DNA of 62,500 bases from assembly GCA_031835245.1 (NCBI GenBank), contig JAVKOQ010000126.1, positions 1-62,500 on the forward strand, read 5' to 3'. Numbering within the stretch: the first letter of the stretch is position 1; every line of letters begins with the position of its first letter. A program made the translations under genes and the position numbers. The DNA comes from Balamuthia mandrillaris (lineage: Eukaryota; Discosea; Longamoebia; Balamuthiidae). Positions 1 to 11,400 of this stretch are shown here, one piece after another. A model generated the notes under the pieces. It ran no database searches. It was not told the origin of the DNA and worked only from the letters and a program-made list of their open reading frames with translations.

Positions 1-1122
1 TTTGACATTCGACAAACTCGATCTTTTGTGGCGAGCGCGACTCCTTGCCATCAACCTATTCACTCTATCCTTTCTCTCTCTGCTCCATTCTTTCTTCCTG
101 TGGATGCAACTTCTTCTGCATTGTTGGAAAACGATCAACAGAAGGAAATGTTGTTGGTAGGATCTTGCGAAGGATTGTTTACCTGTTCTCTTGAATCCGG
201 TGCTACCACATCCTCAACTTCAGCGCAACCGCAGTCTTCGTCGTTTAAACTGCCCTTGCGAGGTATCTATATTATCTCTCTTTTGTTTCAAAGCAACTTG
301 TCCTTTATTATTCAAACATTTAAAACTTATCATCTCTTCCTTCTCTATTTCTTCTTCCTTCTTTGCTGTCAAGGTGGGTGTACGTCTGTATCATTTGATG
401 TGGCCAGTAGACACTGTGCTGCTTCCTTTCGGTCTATGCCCTACTATCACTTCTCTGCACATACTGTACTATCCTCATTCTTCCTCCTTCCTCACTTCTT
501 TTGTCTCATTATTTCTCTATTATTCAGGTATTTGGTTTTGAAGACACAACTGTAGATAGTAGAACACAACCAGAGCGAGAACGTGGTTCCTCTCGCTCTT
601 CTTCATCAGCTAGTGTTCCTCATCAGGAACGGACAGACAATGTGCTTCACCCTCATCTCAAAGAGCTACGAACAATTTACACAGGAAGCAAACAACGCCT
701 CCTCTCGCGATCGCAGTTGTTCAGCATTGTAGAAGAAACACCTCCCAGCGAAATCGTTTCTTCGTCGTCTTCGTCTTCTTCGGCAGCAAGGTACTGTCAA
801 CGGTTGATCATGGCTGCTGCCAACGAAGAAACAAAAGCTGTACGTTCTCTCTTCTCTCTCCATTGCCTGTTCTTTTTTTTTTCCTTCAGCTTCTCTGCTT
901 TTGTATTCTTCTCTCCATATCTTTTTTCTCTCTCTGTCTCATCTCTCATTCTCTCCCTACAAAAAGGTGGTTTTGTGGGATTGCGGCAGAGGAGAGTGCA
1001 TTCGTCAGTTGGAAGGACACTATGGCTCTCCTGTAACGGACGTATCCTACTTTCAAGAGGGCAGCTCTCACTTTGTCGCCTCTCTCAGCGAAGAGCAGTT
1101 GTTGCTCCACCAACTTTCCTGA
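1..1122 (+). CDS. WD40-repeat protein, 3' part
   Basis: C-terminal part of a WD40-type beta-propeller gene whose 5' end lies outside the window. The reading frame is open from base 1 to a GT donor near 263. Further coding pieces lie at about 374-431, 534-839 and 967-1122, ending in TGA followed by AATAAA. The last exon reads VVLWDCGRGECIRQLEGH then SPVTDVSYF, a typical WD40 blade strand pattern, and the second piece (CTSVSFDVASRHCAASF) is another. Between them is a serine-rich linker. The junction between the second and third pieces does not fit a single phase, so one border there is wrong or an exon is missing. WD40 proteins are interaction scaffolds; the specific family was not recognised. 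Confidence 0.6.
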
Positions 1123-1343
1123 CAATAAAATAAATAAATTCATAAACTTTTAAATAAATCAATAATGGATAAACTATTATCAAAATTTTCAACAAAAATC
1201 GAAATTAACAAAAATATTGCAGCAGTTGAAAGTTTATCATAATAGTTGATATAAATATACAATATTGACATTCGTTAACAATTATCAACACTTTCACTTT
1301 TGCACCGATAAAAGTGTTACAAAGAAAGAGAAAGTTAGAAACG

Positions 1344-2660
1344 ATGCAACAACCCACAAAGAGCAGAATAGACAGCGGGATGGTACGCCAAAGTTTGTTG
1401 GGCTATCTGCAGACATCGGTCAAGTTTATCAGCGCAGAATACGCCGCCACAGGGGCGGCCATCACCGGGAAGGAGGAGGAGGGCGTGTCCATGCTCTTCG
1501 ACGCCATCGAACGAGTGCTCAACTATGGCCTTCTTTCAGGTTTTTTTTTTCAAACAAAACTTCTTCTTGTTATTCTTTTGCTTCCTCTTCTTCTTTTCTT
1601 CTTTAGACTAAAAATAAATAAATAAATAAATAGATGGAGGGTTCTTTTCTCAGTCGCTATCGGTGGGACGCTATTGGCGCTACGTGGAGCACGTCATCGA
1701 GCTGGACACCGCTCGACCGCCGTTCGCCTACGCGGAGCAGGTTCGGTGGGTGCGGCGGAACGTCTCGGAGGAGGAGCAGCGCGGGAGGACATGGCTACGG
1801 CTGGCCCTCAACAAACAAAGCCTTTGGCAGTGTTTCAACCTGTTGGTGAAGGACCGGTCGCACACCAGGTAACTCCTCTCTTCTTTTTTCTCTTTTCTCT
1901 TCTCCTTTTTCTCTTTCTTAGTTCTTCTCTTCTCTTGGTTTCTCCTCTCTCTTTCTCTCTTATCTTTCTTTCTCTCTTATCTTTCTTTTCTCTCTTCTCT
2001 CTTTCTCGCTTCTCTATTCTCTTTCTCTCTGACTCTTGCATCCCATCTCTCATTCGCTCTGCTTCCCTACTCTCTCCATCTTGTGTGCAACATTCTAAAA
2101 TCATATGTGTAACGCTATGCAGCAAGTGGTATGAGAGTCATGCCATTCTGCGCCAACCTGATGACTGTGCCATCTTTTTGACTATGATGGTAGGACGAAT
2201 ATATCATTCTTGTTCTCTCTCTCTCTCTCTCTCTTTTCATTGCTGTTTATTCTTATTGTTTGTATTTACACAGCAAGGCGTTTCCTCGGTGGCTTTCGCT
2301 CTGCCACTTCTTTTCGGAGCATCAGAAAAGAAAAACAATTCCTCGTCTTCCTCTTCTTCTTCTTCTCCGACATCACTACAATTCATAGACCCACACCACA
2401 TCATGCGAATGGAGCAAGAGTACCTGGAAAGCAAGAGAAATAACCCGACTGCTGCGGCTTCCTCTTCGTCGACTGCACCCACCACGACTTCACCAACCAC
2501 AGAGAAACGAAAGAAGAGAAAGAAAGCCAAACGTAGAGTGGCTGTCATCGAAGAAGAACGAGAGGTTGAAGCCCATAACGAGCAACCTCCACAACAGCAA
2601 CAACAGCAATCACAACATGCGAAAGCAAACCAACAAGAACAAACCAACATTGGTCTGTAA
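1344..2660 (+). CDS. RUN-domain protein
   Basis: Four exons: 1344-1539, 1634-1868, 2123-2189 and 2274-2660. The first two introns lie in phases 1 and 2 and the third in phase 0. ATG at 1344 is the first start codon in frame. The spliced product is about 294 residues. Residues 1-150 match the RUN fold seen in Rab/Rap effectors (RUFY, RUNDC3, PLEKHM): an early helix with FDAIERVLNYGL, a middle helix RYWRYVEHVIELD, then GRTWLRLALNKQSLWQCF and WYESHAILRQPDD. RUN domains link small GTPases to membranes and motors. The C-terminal third is low complexity with Ser, Lys-Arg and Gln runs. The 3' end converges with the granulin gene, about 126 bases away. The exon 2 start is the least certain border, since two acceptors keep the frame. 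Confidence 0.75.
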
Positions 2661-2786
2661 CAACCATTCCTTGTTATTTCCTCCCTCCCCATTTATGTTT
2701 TCTTCTTTCACAAGGTACTCTCGCTCTTTCTTCCCAGCCTGGCTCTCTTCTTCGTCTCTAGCTTTCTTTCTTTTTTAATGATTCAT

Positions 2787-3250
2787 TCACAACCAATGAG
2801 GCTCATCCAAGTTGAACGCCATAGAGTCCTGGCACAGGCCTTCATCCGAGGTGGTGCAGCCGGAGCAGGCGCAATCCCTCCCCGGACAGGAGCCGCTGCA
2901 CTGGCACTTGTAGCCGCCGGCGCAGCAGTGCTGCTGGTCGGGGCAGCAGCAGGCGTTGGCGGCGGGGCAGCAGGCCGCCTGCCCGCCCATCAGGCAGCAG
3001 GTCATGGTCTCCCCGCAGGGATCGTCATCGCAGGCGTCTCTCCCGCTTGCTCTTTTGTAATAGGCTCTCTGTTGGTTTGGTGTTGGTTAGCGCAAACAAA
3101 GTGAGAAAGAAAGGAAAGGGAAGGGAAGGAAAGGAGAGAAAGGAAAGGAGAGACCTCGTCGTGAGAGGGTTGAAGATTCAAGAGGGAGCCGCAAGCGGCG
3201 AACGCAACGAACAAGGATAAGAGGGTGAGGAAGATGACTTTCTTTTGCAT
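2787..3250 (-). CDS. Small secreted granulin-domain protein
   Basis: Two exons on the minus strand: 3250-3155 and 3068-2787, joined in phase 0, giving 125 residues. The first exon encodes a clear signal peptide (MQKKVIFLTLLSLFVAFAA) and a short pro-region. The second is cysteine-rich with the granulin spacing of paired cysteines: TCCLMGG, ACCPAANACCCPDQQHCC, then GGYKCQC and further CxC pairs. Granulins are secreted or lysosomal disulfide-stacked peptides, often processed from precursors; here a single module is encoded, unlike multi-repeat progranulin. A TATA-like element lies about 66 bases upstream of the ATG. The family assignment is secure from the CC pairs; the role in this organism is unknown. 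Confidence 0.8.
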
Positions 3251-3695
3251 GGTGTTTCGGTGTTTGTGTGTGTGAAAAAAAAAAAAGAGGAAGCATTCGT
3301 TGTTTGACTCCGTTTTTTTATAACCAGAGCGGGTTGTACCCCTTTGGCGATCGCGAGCCAAAGGGACATTCGGCAGCACTAGAGCATGTTGTTTCTTTGC
3401 ATTTTCTGCCACGCTTCTCTCTGCTCTCTCCCGATTTTCTCTCTCTCTTCTCTTCTCTCTTCTCTCTCCCTCTCTGCTCTCTTCTCCCTTCTCTCTTCTC
3501 CCTTCTCTCCTCTCGTCTCTCTCTCTTCTCTCTTTGCTCTCTCTCCTCTCTCTTTTCTCGTGGAGGGCTCTGGTGTATCGTTGGCAGGTGCCGTTCTCCT
3601 CCCTGGCCAGGTAGGTAATGCTTGCTGTTATGTTCATCCTACACAACAACAAACCAGCATAGTAAGCAAAGGAACAAGAAGAGCAAGGGGGGGTG
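3251..3695. other. Spacer between granulin and amidohydrolase
   Basis: This stretch holds the granulin upstream region (near 3250-3420) and the 3' flank of the amidohydrolase. The stretch 3415-3560 is a CT-rich imperfect repeat on the plus strand. No coding exon with a believable frame was seen. Confidence 0.5.
3316..3322 (-). promoter_or_regulatory. TATA-like box of the granulin gene
   Basis: TATAAAA on the minus strand, 66 bases before the granulin start codon and followed by an A run. Position and strand suit a core promoter; there is no experimental support. Confidence 0.45.
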
Positions 3696-6389
3696 TTATT
3701 CTTTCCGCTCGCAAGAGGGCAGCCCCATCGCAGCTCTGTATCCGGATTCAAGGGCGTTCCTCGTTTCGGAAGCTCTCGGCGTCAGTTTCCACTGGCTCTT
3801 CTCAAAGATCTTCTGACGAAGCGCTTCCCTGTCGATGGTCGTGAAGATGTTATGCTGCGCCAACACCCTTTTGCCGTTGACCCAAACGGAGTGAACTGCG
3901 TCTGGTGTCGGCCTGCCCATCACCAACAAGCCTACAATATCCGTTCTGGGAAGCAGGCTCAACGAATGTTCCAAGTCGAAGAGCACCAGGTCTGCTTTCT
4001 TGCCTTCTTCGATGGTGCCCAACTCGTTTTGTAAGCCCAAACCCGTTGCTGGTTATCGTTTGAAACGAGAATGAGGATGTAAGAGAATGAGAAGGAGAAT
4101 GGAAGGAAGTAGGAGACACCGAAAGAAAGCAACAACCAAGGTCAAGAAGTAGAAAGGGGAAAGAAGATAGCACACAGAAGAAAAAGAACAATGAGAACAA
4201 GATTAGCACCTCCTCCCAAGGCAGCCATAACCAAAGAGTCAATGGGTTTGAGCCACTTGCGGTAATCAAACTCCGTGACGTTGTGGAGGAGGGTCCCTAT
4301 TTTAATGGCTTCCAACAGGTCTTGTGAGTCGTTTGAAGCAGCTCCATCGCAACCCATTGCAACACTTTTTAATTTAGATTTTTTGTAAGAATGAGAATAA
4401 AAGAAACGAAAAGAAGAAAGAACGGTGAGACAGTACTTGACTCCAGCATCGCGATATTTAAGAACAGGCGCAATGCCACTACCAAGTCGAATGTTGCTCA
4501 GCGCGTTATGCTGAATGATGATGAAAGTCAGTATTTTGTTCCTATTCAACAAAAACTCCCAAAAAAAAAAAAAGCACGAGTACGCACCACAGCAGTTGTT
4601 TCAGTCTCTTTGAATATTTGTATGTCTTTCTCATCAAGCCATACTGTGAAACAATCATAAGCAATGAAGAATAAGAGAGAAGAGACACAGAGAGAGAGAG
4701 AGAGCATGAGAGAATAGTTTACCGCAATGAGCGCATGAGGTGCGCGGACCGAGGAACTGAAGATCACGCAAGTGCTCGACAGCACTGCAACCGTACTTCT
4801 CGTGAGCGAGCTTCACTTGCGCTTTTGTCTCCAGGCAGTGGATGTGTCTTGCAAGAGAGTACTTCTCGCTGAGCGCAATGCAACCTTTGATAAGTTCGTC
4901 GGTACATAGTTGAAGTCCTGTTGGACCCACCTTTTCACAAGCGAAATGAGAAATACGGAGAAAGAGAAGAGAAGGGAGAAGGAGAGAAGAAGGAGAGAAG
5001 AACAAGAAACAGAAAAAGCAGAAATAATAACCGAAAGAAAGAAAGAAACGACAAGAAAGAAAGAAGCGACAAGAAAAGACAAGACAGAAAGAAAGAAACC
5101 ACAAGAAACCACAAGAAACCACAAGAAAGAAAGAAAGAAGGAAAGCAAAGAATCGAAAAAAGAAGATGTTATTACCATCATGTAGATCCCTTGCTCGGGT
5201 TGATGGAAGCGTTGAATGGCGGTCTCCATGTCTCTCAGCAGGTTTTCGGTGGAAATCGTAGGAGCGAATTGTTTGGGTTCTTTGCCAGGTTCAGAAGGGA
5301 AGCTGCACTCCAGTGGGAGGTCGCCGATGAGGGGAGCGATGCAAGCACGAATGCCTATCTCTTTGTAGGCCCTCACAGCAGCTTCCACACTCTATTTTTT
5401 ATTTGTGTTAGAACTTAAGACTAAAAAAAATAAAAATAGAGGGAAAAGACATAAGGAGAGACGTTACTTCAACAAGACGACCCGGTATAGGGCTCAAATG
5501 GTCAACCACACAAGTGCCACCACTGGCTATTGTTTCCATGGCATTGTGCAAGCATGATAGGTACACAGACTCCGTGTCGGCTACTCAGCGATGTTGTTTT
5601 GTCAATGGATGAACAAAGACAATAATGAAGAGAAGCGAAAGAGAGTGAAGAGAGAGAGAGAGAGAGACCTGGAGCAAAATCACTGAGGGAGGCCAACCAC
5701 AACTCCAGAGGAAGCATGTCGATCTCTCCTCGTACCCACATCTCCGAGGAGTGAGTGTGTGCGTTGACGAACCTGAATGGCGCCACAAATGTTTATTAAC
5801 ATAAGTAGACCACCAGCAAGCACAAGAAGAAAAAGAAGAAGAAGCAGAAGCAGAAGCAGAAGAAGAAGAAGAAGAAGAAGAAGAAGAAGAAGAAGAAGAA
5901 GAAGAAGAAGAAGAAGAAGAAGAAGAACAAGAACAAGAAGAAGAAGAAGAAGAAGAAGAACAAGAACAAGAACAAGAACAAGAACAAGAACAAGAACAAG
6001 AACAAGAACAAGAACAAGAACAAGAACAAGAACAAACACAAGAAGCAGCAGAAGACGCACCCTGGCAGCAACAGTTTGTTCTTTCCGTCAACTTCAGTGC
6101 CTGCAATATGACAACAACCCACCACCACCAAACAGTTTTTTGTTACCACTCACACAAACGGCTTTGTTCAACAACCGTCCACAGTGGGAGGGAGCAACTC
6201 ACCAACGACCGGGACCGCGTCCGGGCTGCCCACCTGAGCGATGGTCCCCTTCTCAGCATCGATCACAACGTTCACCACCTCGTAGTATTTATTCTCTGCC
6301 TCACCGTCGTTGCTGGCCTGCTGCTTCTTGAGAAAAGCGGTGGGCACGAAGACCCCCGCGACAGTGGTAAGCTTCTGAGCGTGCTCCAT
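3696..6389 (-). CDS. Amidohydrolase of the MtaD/SsnA/TrzN type (nucleoside or guanine-derivative deaminase-like)
   Basis: Ten exons on the minus strand: 6389-6203, 6100-6061, 5772-5669, 5580-5468, 5391-5176, 4930-4723, 4643-4588, 4510-4437, 4364-4210 and 4048-3696. All phases agree, giving 501 residues. Metal-site motifs of the metallo-dependent hydrolase fold appear in order: PGFVNAHTH (HxH), a central TSCAHC VWLDEKD segment with the third histidine, and GVNVAMGCDGAASNDSQDL with the catalytic aspartate. The ending, GLQNELGTIEEGKKADLVLFD, is the usual strand-rich tail of the family. Relatives deaminate 5'-methylthioadenosine, S-adenosylhomocysteine, 8-oxoguanine or triazines, so the substrate cannot be chosen from sequence alone. 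No targeting signal is obvious. The second intron contains a long GAA/CAAGAA repeat. The upstream region is shared with the ERI1-like gene. Confidence 0.88.
5821..6040 (-). repeat. GAA and CAAGAA microsatellite in an amidohydrolase intron
   Basis: About 220 bases of (GAA)n followed by (CAAGAA)n on the plus strand, i.e. pyrimidine-rich TTC/TTCTTG on the sense strand of the gene. It lies wholly within the intron between exons 2 and 3. Confidence 0.9.
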
Positions 6390-6879
6390 GAGAACCCTCC
6401 AGATCCTCCTCTTCCTCCTCCTTGGCCTTGTTGTTGATGAATGAAAACCAAGTCACACGAAGCAAAAAAAAAAAAATATCGATACAAAGAGGGAGAAAAG
6501 CCGAGGAAATTTTCCAATTTTGGAGACTATTACCAAAATAAATGACGACAATCCCAATGATTATCGACGCGCAAGATAATCTTCCAATTTTATTCGTGAA
6601 AATCGAATTTTGTTTATTTTTATGGATAAAAAATCTCTATTGTTGTAGACATTCTGATCTTTTGTATCTGGTTTTGATTTTTGATTGGTGCTTTGAGAGT
6701 AAAATTTTTTGTCGACAACAGATGAAACGATCAGCGAATAATCGTCGATAGAATGCAAGAAGAAAGAAGGAAAGGCGAGAACCAGGAAACGCATCATTAA
6801 TAAAAAGTTTACCAGAAATCTGAGTGTTCAACCTTATCTTTCTTTGTTTTTTTGTTGTTGTCTGACCTTTCCGAAAAGA
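6390..6879. promoter_or_regulatory. Divergent spacer between amidohydrolase and ERI1-like gene
   Basis: 490-base AT-rich spacer separating two divergent start codons. It includes ATCGAT/TCGTCGA-type palindromic patches around 6470-6750. No coding exon was seen; it should hold both promoters. Confidence 0.5.
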
Positions 6880-7233
6880 ATGCAAAACTGGGGCCTCCCT
6901 TCCGCCACCGGGTTCGGCGACGAACAGAGCTTGCTGGACGAGCTGGACCACTCCCTTTCACAGGCCAACCGTCGGGTGGACCACGAGGCGCAGGAGGACA
7001 TCTTTGAAAGCGAAAGCGAGAGTGACGAGGAAGAACCGGAAGAAGAAGAAGAGGGCCATGATTTTGACTACCTTTGCGTGCTCGACTTTGAGGCGTGCAG
7101 AGAAAAAATAGCAGAGAAAACGGAAGACAGGGAAGAGGAGTGGCTTTACGAGATCACTGAGTTTCCTGTTCTGCTTTTTAACACTCGGTCTTTAAAAGTT
7201 TGTTTTGTCCTCACTCTCTCTTACGCACTCCTC

Positions 7234-7282
<49 letters not shown>

Positions 7283-7997
7283 TCTGCAACGTCAAAAAAA
7301 AAGAACTAAGCAGCCAATAAACAAAAATAGGTTGAGGCAGAGTATCATCGGTTTGTTAGACCGGTTAAGATAACACAGGCTTTGGTGGACCGCTATGTTG
7401 ACAAAAAATACGGCAGTTTTGGCAAAAGCGCAGTATGTTTTCTCTTTCTTTCTTGTCGCCGGTTCTTCGTGCCGTTTCGTCCTTTCTCATTCTTACATTT
7501 TGGTTTGAACGCAGGAATGGAACGAAACAGCACAACCACTGGACATCATCCTGGCGGACTTTCATTCCTGGCTGCTTTCTCACCATCTTCTTGAGCACTC
7601 CAACGAACAAACAGAACAAGAGCAGCAACGGAAAAGAGACCAAAGTTATCGTTTCGCCTTTGTGACTTGTGGCGATTGGGACCTCAAGCAACAACTCCCA
7701 AGGAATGCCCACCTGTTGGGCATGTATCCTCCTCCGGCCTACATGCAATGTTGGATCAACATCAAGGAGGCCTACGGCAGATTCTACCAGAAGAGAAGGA
7801 ACCCCTCGGGGATGAAGACGATGCTGAACCAGCTGAACATCAAGCTGGAGGGGGTACACCACTACGGGCTGGATGATTGCCACAACATCGCCAAAGTGCT
7901 GAGGAGGATGCTGGAGGACGGATGCAAAATGACGAAAGCATTCCTGAGGGATGACGCCTGGACTCCTCCTTCGGCGGGTGGGAAGGAAGAAAAGTGA
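6880..7997 (+). CDS. ERI1/3'hExo-like DEDDh 3'-5' exonuclease
   Basis: Three exons joined in phase 0: 6880-7197, 7331-7432 and 7515-7997, giving 300 residues. After a short acidic N-terminus (DEEEPEEEEEG) the exonuclease core starts with YLCVLDFEA, corresponding to the family's catalytic DxE. It continues with FNTRSLKVEAEYHRFVRP, then FAFVTCGDWD carrying the second aspartate, and HHYGLDDCHNIAKVL carrying the catalytic histidine and last aspartate. This is the ERI1/ERI3 (Snipper) pattern. Such enzymes trim 3' ends of histone mRNA, 5.8S rRNA or small RNAs. No SAP domain is fused, so it is closer to ERI2/ERI3 or Snipper in layout. Introns are CT-rich. Confidence 0.87.
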
Positions 7998-8474
7998 TAG
8001 CAAGAAGGGGGAAGGAAAAAGCCGAGGAAAGTTGCATGCGAAAAGGAAAAAATAAGATTTGGTATGCAGTAATGCGTATGTATGTAATTAATATACAATA
8101 TTTTCCTTATTTAAATACATTCCAAAAATTCCTTACTTTATTTGGTAAATATGAATTACCCGAAAAAACCCCGATTGGATGATAATTGTCCTTTTGATTA
8201 CTGATTGGTCTTTTGATTATCAACACCAAACACAGAAAGAAGAAAGTTCCCTGCCACCTGATTTCCGGTGTGGCGACTCGATGCTCGCTATCCATCTCCT
8301 CTTCTCTCTCTCTTTTTCTCTCCAACCACGACATAAAATAGAACAACAACGAAAAAAAAAATTTCGTAGAAGTGAAGAGAGAGGGGCAGGCATTTCATAG
8401 CAGCGGTGGAACAACTACAACACTTTATTTTTTTTGTTGCCATTAACTCCTCCCCTCCACACTCCCCAACAACC
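7998..8474. other. Spacer upstream of the Roco gene
   Basis: 477 bases holding the 3' flank of the ERI1-like gene and the upstream region of the Roco gene. It is AT-rich around 8060-8180. No coding exon or strong element was recognised. Confidence 0.4.
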
Positions 8475-11400
8475 ATGCCGCAGCTGTTTACGGAGAAGAG
8501 AGTTGGGCCGAGGCCAAACGGTGGCACTGTCTTTGGAGGACAGTCCTCCTCCTCCTCCTCCTCATCTACTCCGACTCCATCCGCTGCTTCTGCTTCATCT
8601 TCTTCTACCACTTCCACGACTTCAAACCAACAACAACAACCGCCACTTCGCCCTGCGCTTCATCTTCACCCACCCAAGCTCTCCTACTCTCAGTCCGACT
8701 CGGTGCTGCCCAGGGAGGAGGAGCTCTCCTCCTCTTCCTCGCCCTCCTCCCCTAGAGCTCACTACCACCGCAAAGCCACCTCCACCATACGTCGTTTCCA
8801 GCGCAGCATCTCCGTCATCTCCGCTCCGCACCACCACTTTCATAACCACCACCACCACCACGCTCCTCCCTCTCCCTCCCTCTCCTCCCTCAAAGTCACG
8901 TTGCTGCTGGTGGGCCCGCCCGCTGCCGGCAAGACCGCTCTCCTTCGCGCCCTGACCGCCAAGAACTCCGCCACGCACTCCGTCTCCTCGCTGATCGGCT
9001 CTTGGGCGAGACCTCACTCCACCACCACCGTTGCGTTGGAGGAACGAGCAGGGAGAGGAGAAAGAGAAAGAGAGAAAGGAAGAGAAAAGGGAAGAGGCGG
9101 AAGTGGGAGCGGGATCGCCAGCGGCAACGCTGCTAGCCATGGCAAGAGCTTTGCTTGCAGCGGAACGGTGCTGGGTATGCAAGTGTATGACGTTACTAGG
9201 GTTTCGCACCATCATAATGCTCGGTTGCGTATTAGGGCGCTCGAGTTTCCGCCTGAGGTTGGTTGTTAGTCTTCTTGTGCTTGTGTATTTCTCGTTCTGT
9301 TCCCACCGCTCTTCTTCCTCCTCTTCTGCTTTTTGTTCTTGTTCTTGTTCTTGTTCTTGTTCTTCTTCTTCTTGTTCTTGTTCTTGTTCTTGTTCTTGTT
9401 CTTGTTCTTGTTCTTGTTCTTGTTCTTGTTCTTGTTCTTGTTCTTGTTCTGTTCTTGTTCTTGTTCTTGTTCTTCTTCTTCTTCTTCTTCTTCTTCTTCT
9501 TCTTCTTCTTCTTCTTCTTCTTCTTCTTCTTCTTCTTCTTCTTCTTCTTCTTCTTCTTCTTCCTCTTCCTCTTCCTCTTCCTCTTCCTCTTCCTACTCTA
9601 GCTTTCGTTTCCTTGTTTCTACTCCTTGATTGTTCTTGATCTTCCAGTGCTTGGCGCTCCTTTTCCCAACTGAATCTATTGTGTTCTCAACAAAACAGGC
9701 TCATTACCACTCTTTATATCTGAACGAAAGGGCTCTGGTTTTGCTCGTGTTCGATATCAGGAAAGACCTCACGGAGGAGTTTCTCTCTAAGTGGCTTTCT
9801 ACTCTTACATCTCCTTGCTTCAAGCCAGAATCCTTGAAAGTATTATTGGTTGCGACACATATCGATAAACTTCACAGCGATTCGAAACATGTTCTTAAAT
9901 CCTTTCAACCAAAATTGGAGGTTTCTTTTTTGCTTTCTTTGTTTGTGTTCAGTCCTCTCTTTGACCTAACATTGGGAATTCAAAAAGCGGCTTCAAGCAC
10001 TATTTCCAGCGGTGAAAGGATTGCGGGCAGTAAGTTGCGCTTCCAACAAAGGCTGCAAAAAACTTCGCTCTGCTATTGTAGAACATGGTAGTCCTCTTTC
10101 TCTCGTTTGCATTTACTTGTCTTTCTTGTCGTTAGTTCTGTTTTACACAAATTGAACGTTTATTAAACATGTTCCACCGACAGCGGAAGGAGTCACAGCT
10201 ACAATCAAGTCGTTGATGGAGGTTGCTGCTCACAAGGCCTTGATCAACAGAATGAAGCATCATTGCCTTCGCATGGAGATGGTTCCTTGGAGTGTATTCA
10301 TGGCAGAGGTCTCTCTCTCAATACCTCTTCCTCTCCTTTTGTCTCTATCCCCTCACTTATAATAATGCAGGCAGGAGCAATGGGAATTCCTGAAGAAAAG
10401 CTTAAACAACTCACTGCCGTGATGCACGACCACGGCTTCCTCACCAACTTTACTCCTACTTCCCTTCGCAATGTACACTATTCTCCTTTGCTTTTCTTCT
10501 TGTTATTATCTGACAACATTACATAATGCTCTAACAATACTCACCAGGTAAATAAGCAGCGCAAAAACGATCTCATTCATGCCATCTCGCCATTTACCCA
10601 ACAAGTCATATATAATATTCATTGGATTACAAGAGCTTATGTAAAGTTGCTGCGAGAAGCTCCCAAATATACCCTTCATCCCGAACAAACGACCGATGAT
10701 GATGATGACGAACCGTTTTCTTTCACCTTATATTCAATGCTATGCTCTTCTTCTTCATCCCCTTCTTCTTCAGCTTTCTCATTGGATCAACAGCAACAAC
10801 AACGAAAGCGAGAAGGAATGCTAGTCGTATCTCCGGATATCAAAATGATTTGGACAATGAACACTAACAAAACAAAAGACAAAAATAAAGAGGACAAAAC
10901 AGAAAACCGTACTGAGGATGAAGAAGACGAAAAGGAAGTGAACGAGTTTGTGGTAGAGGAAAGCCTGCACGGAGCGTTATTGAACTTGTTGCAAGAATAC
11001 GAACTGCTCTTCATCATCAAACCTACAAAGCAGAAAGTCATCATGCTCAGCGAAGACTACGAGGGCTACGGTTTGATGAATGCTTCAGAAGTTGAACGAC
11101 AAGAGAACGATAATGAAGAAGGGGCAACGGCAAAAAAGAAAATAAACAGGCGTTCAGCTCCTATTGCTGATGTAGCTGTGGACAAACTAATAGAACAGAC
11201 GGAAGAGTTACGATTGTTGCAACGAGCGAAGAAACTGACGGATGAAAGAAGAGGACGTTTTCTTCAACGACACCCAGAGTTAAAGCGAACACGACGCGTG
11301 ATGTTCAAAACTTCATGGCGCAATGAAGGCAGCCTCGAAAGAGAGTTGGAAATGAGCGACCTGATGAAAGCTAGGCAACAAGTGCAGAAGCAAAAGAGTG

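Noticed and set aside
5777-6331. Open frame of Arg/Thr-rich protein on the plus strand
   Set aside because: It is the translation of the GAA/CAAGAA microsatellite inside an amidohydrolase intron on the other strand.
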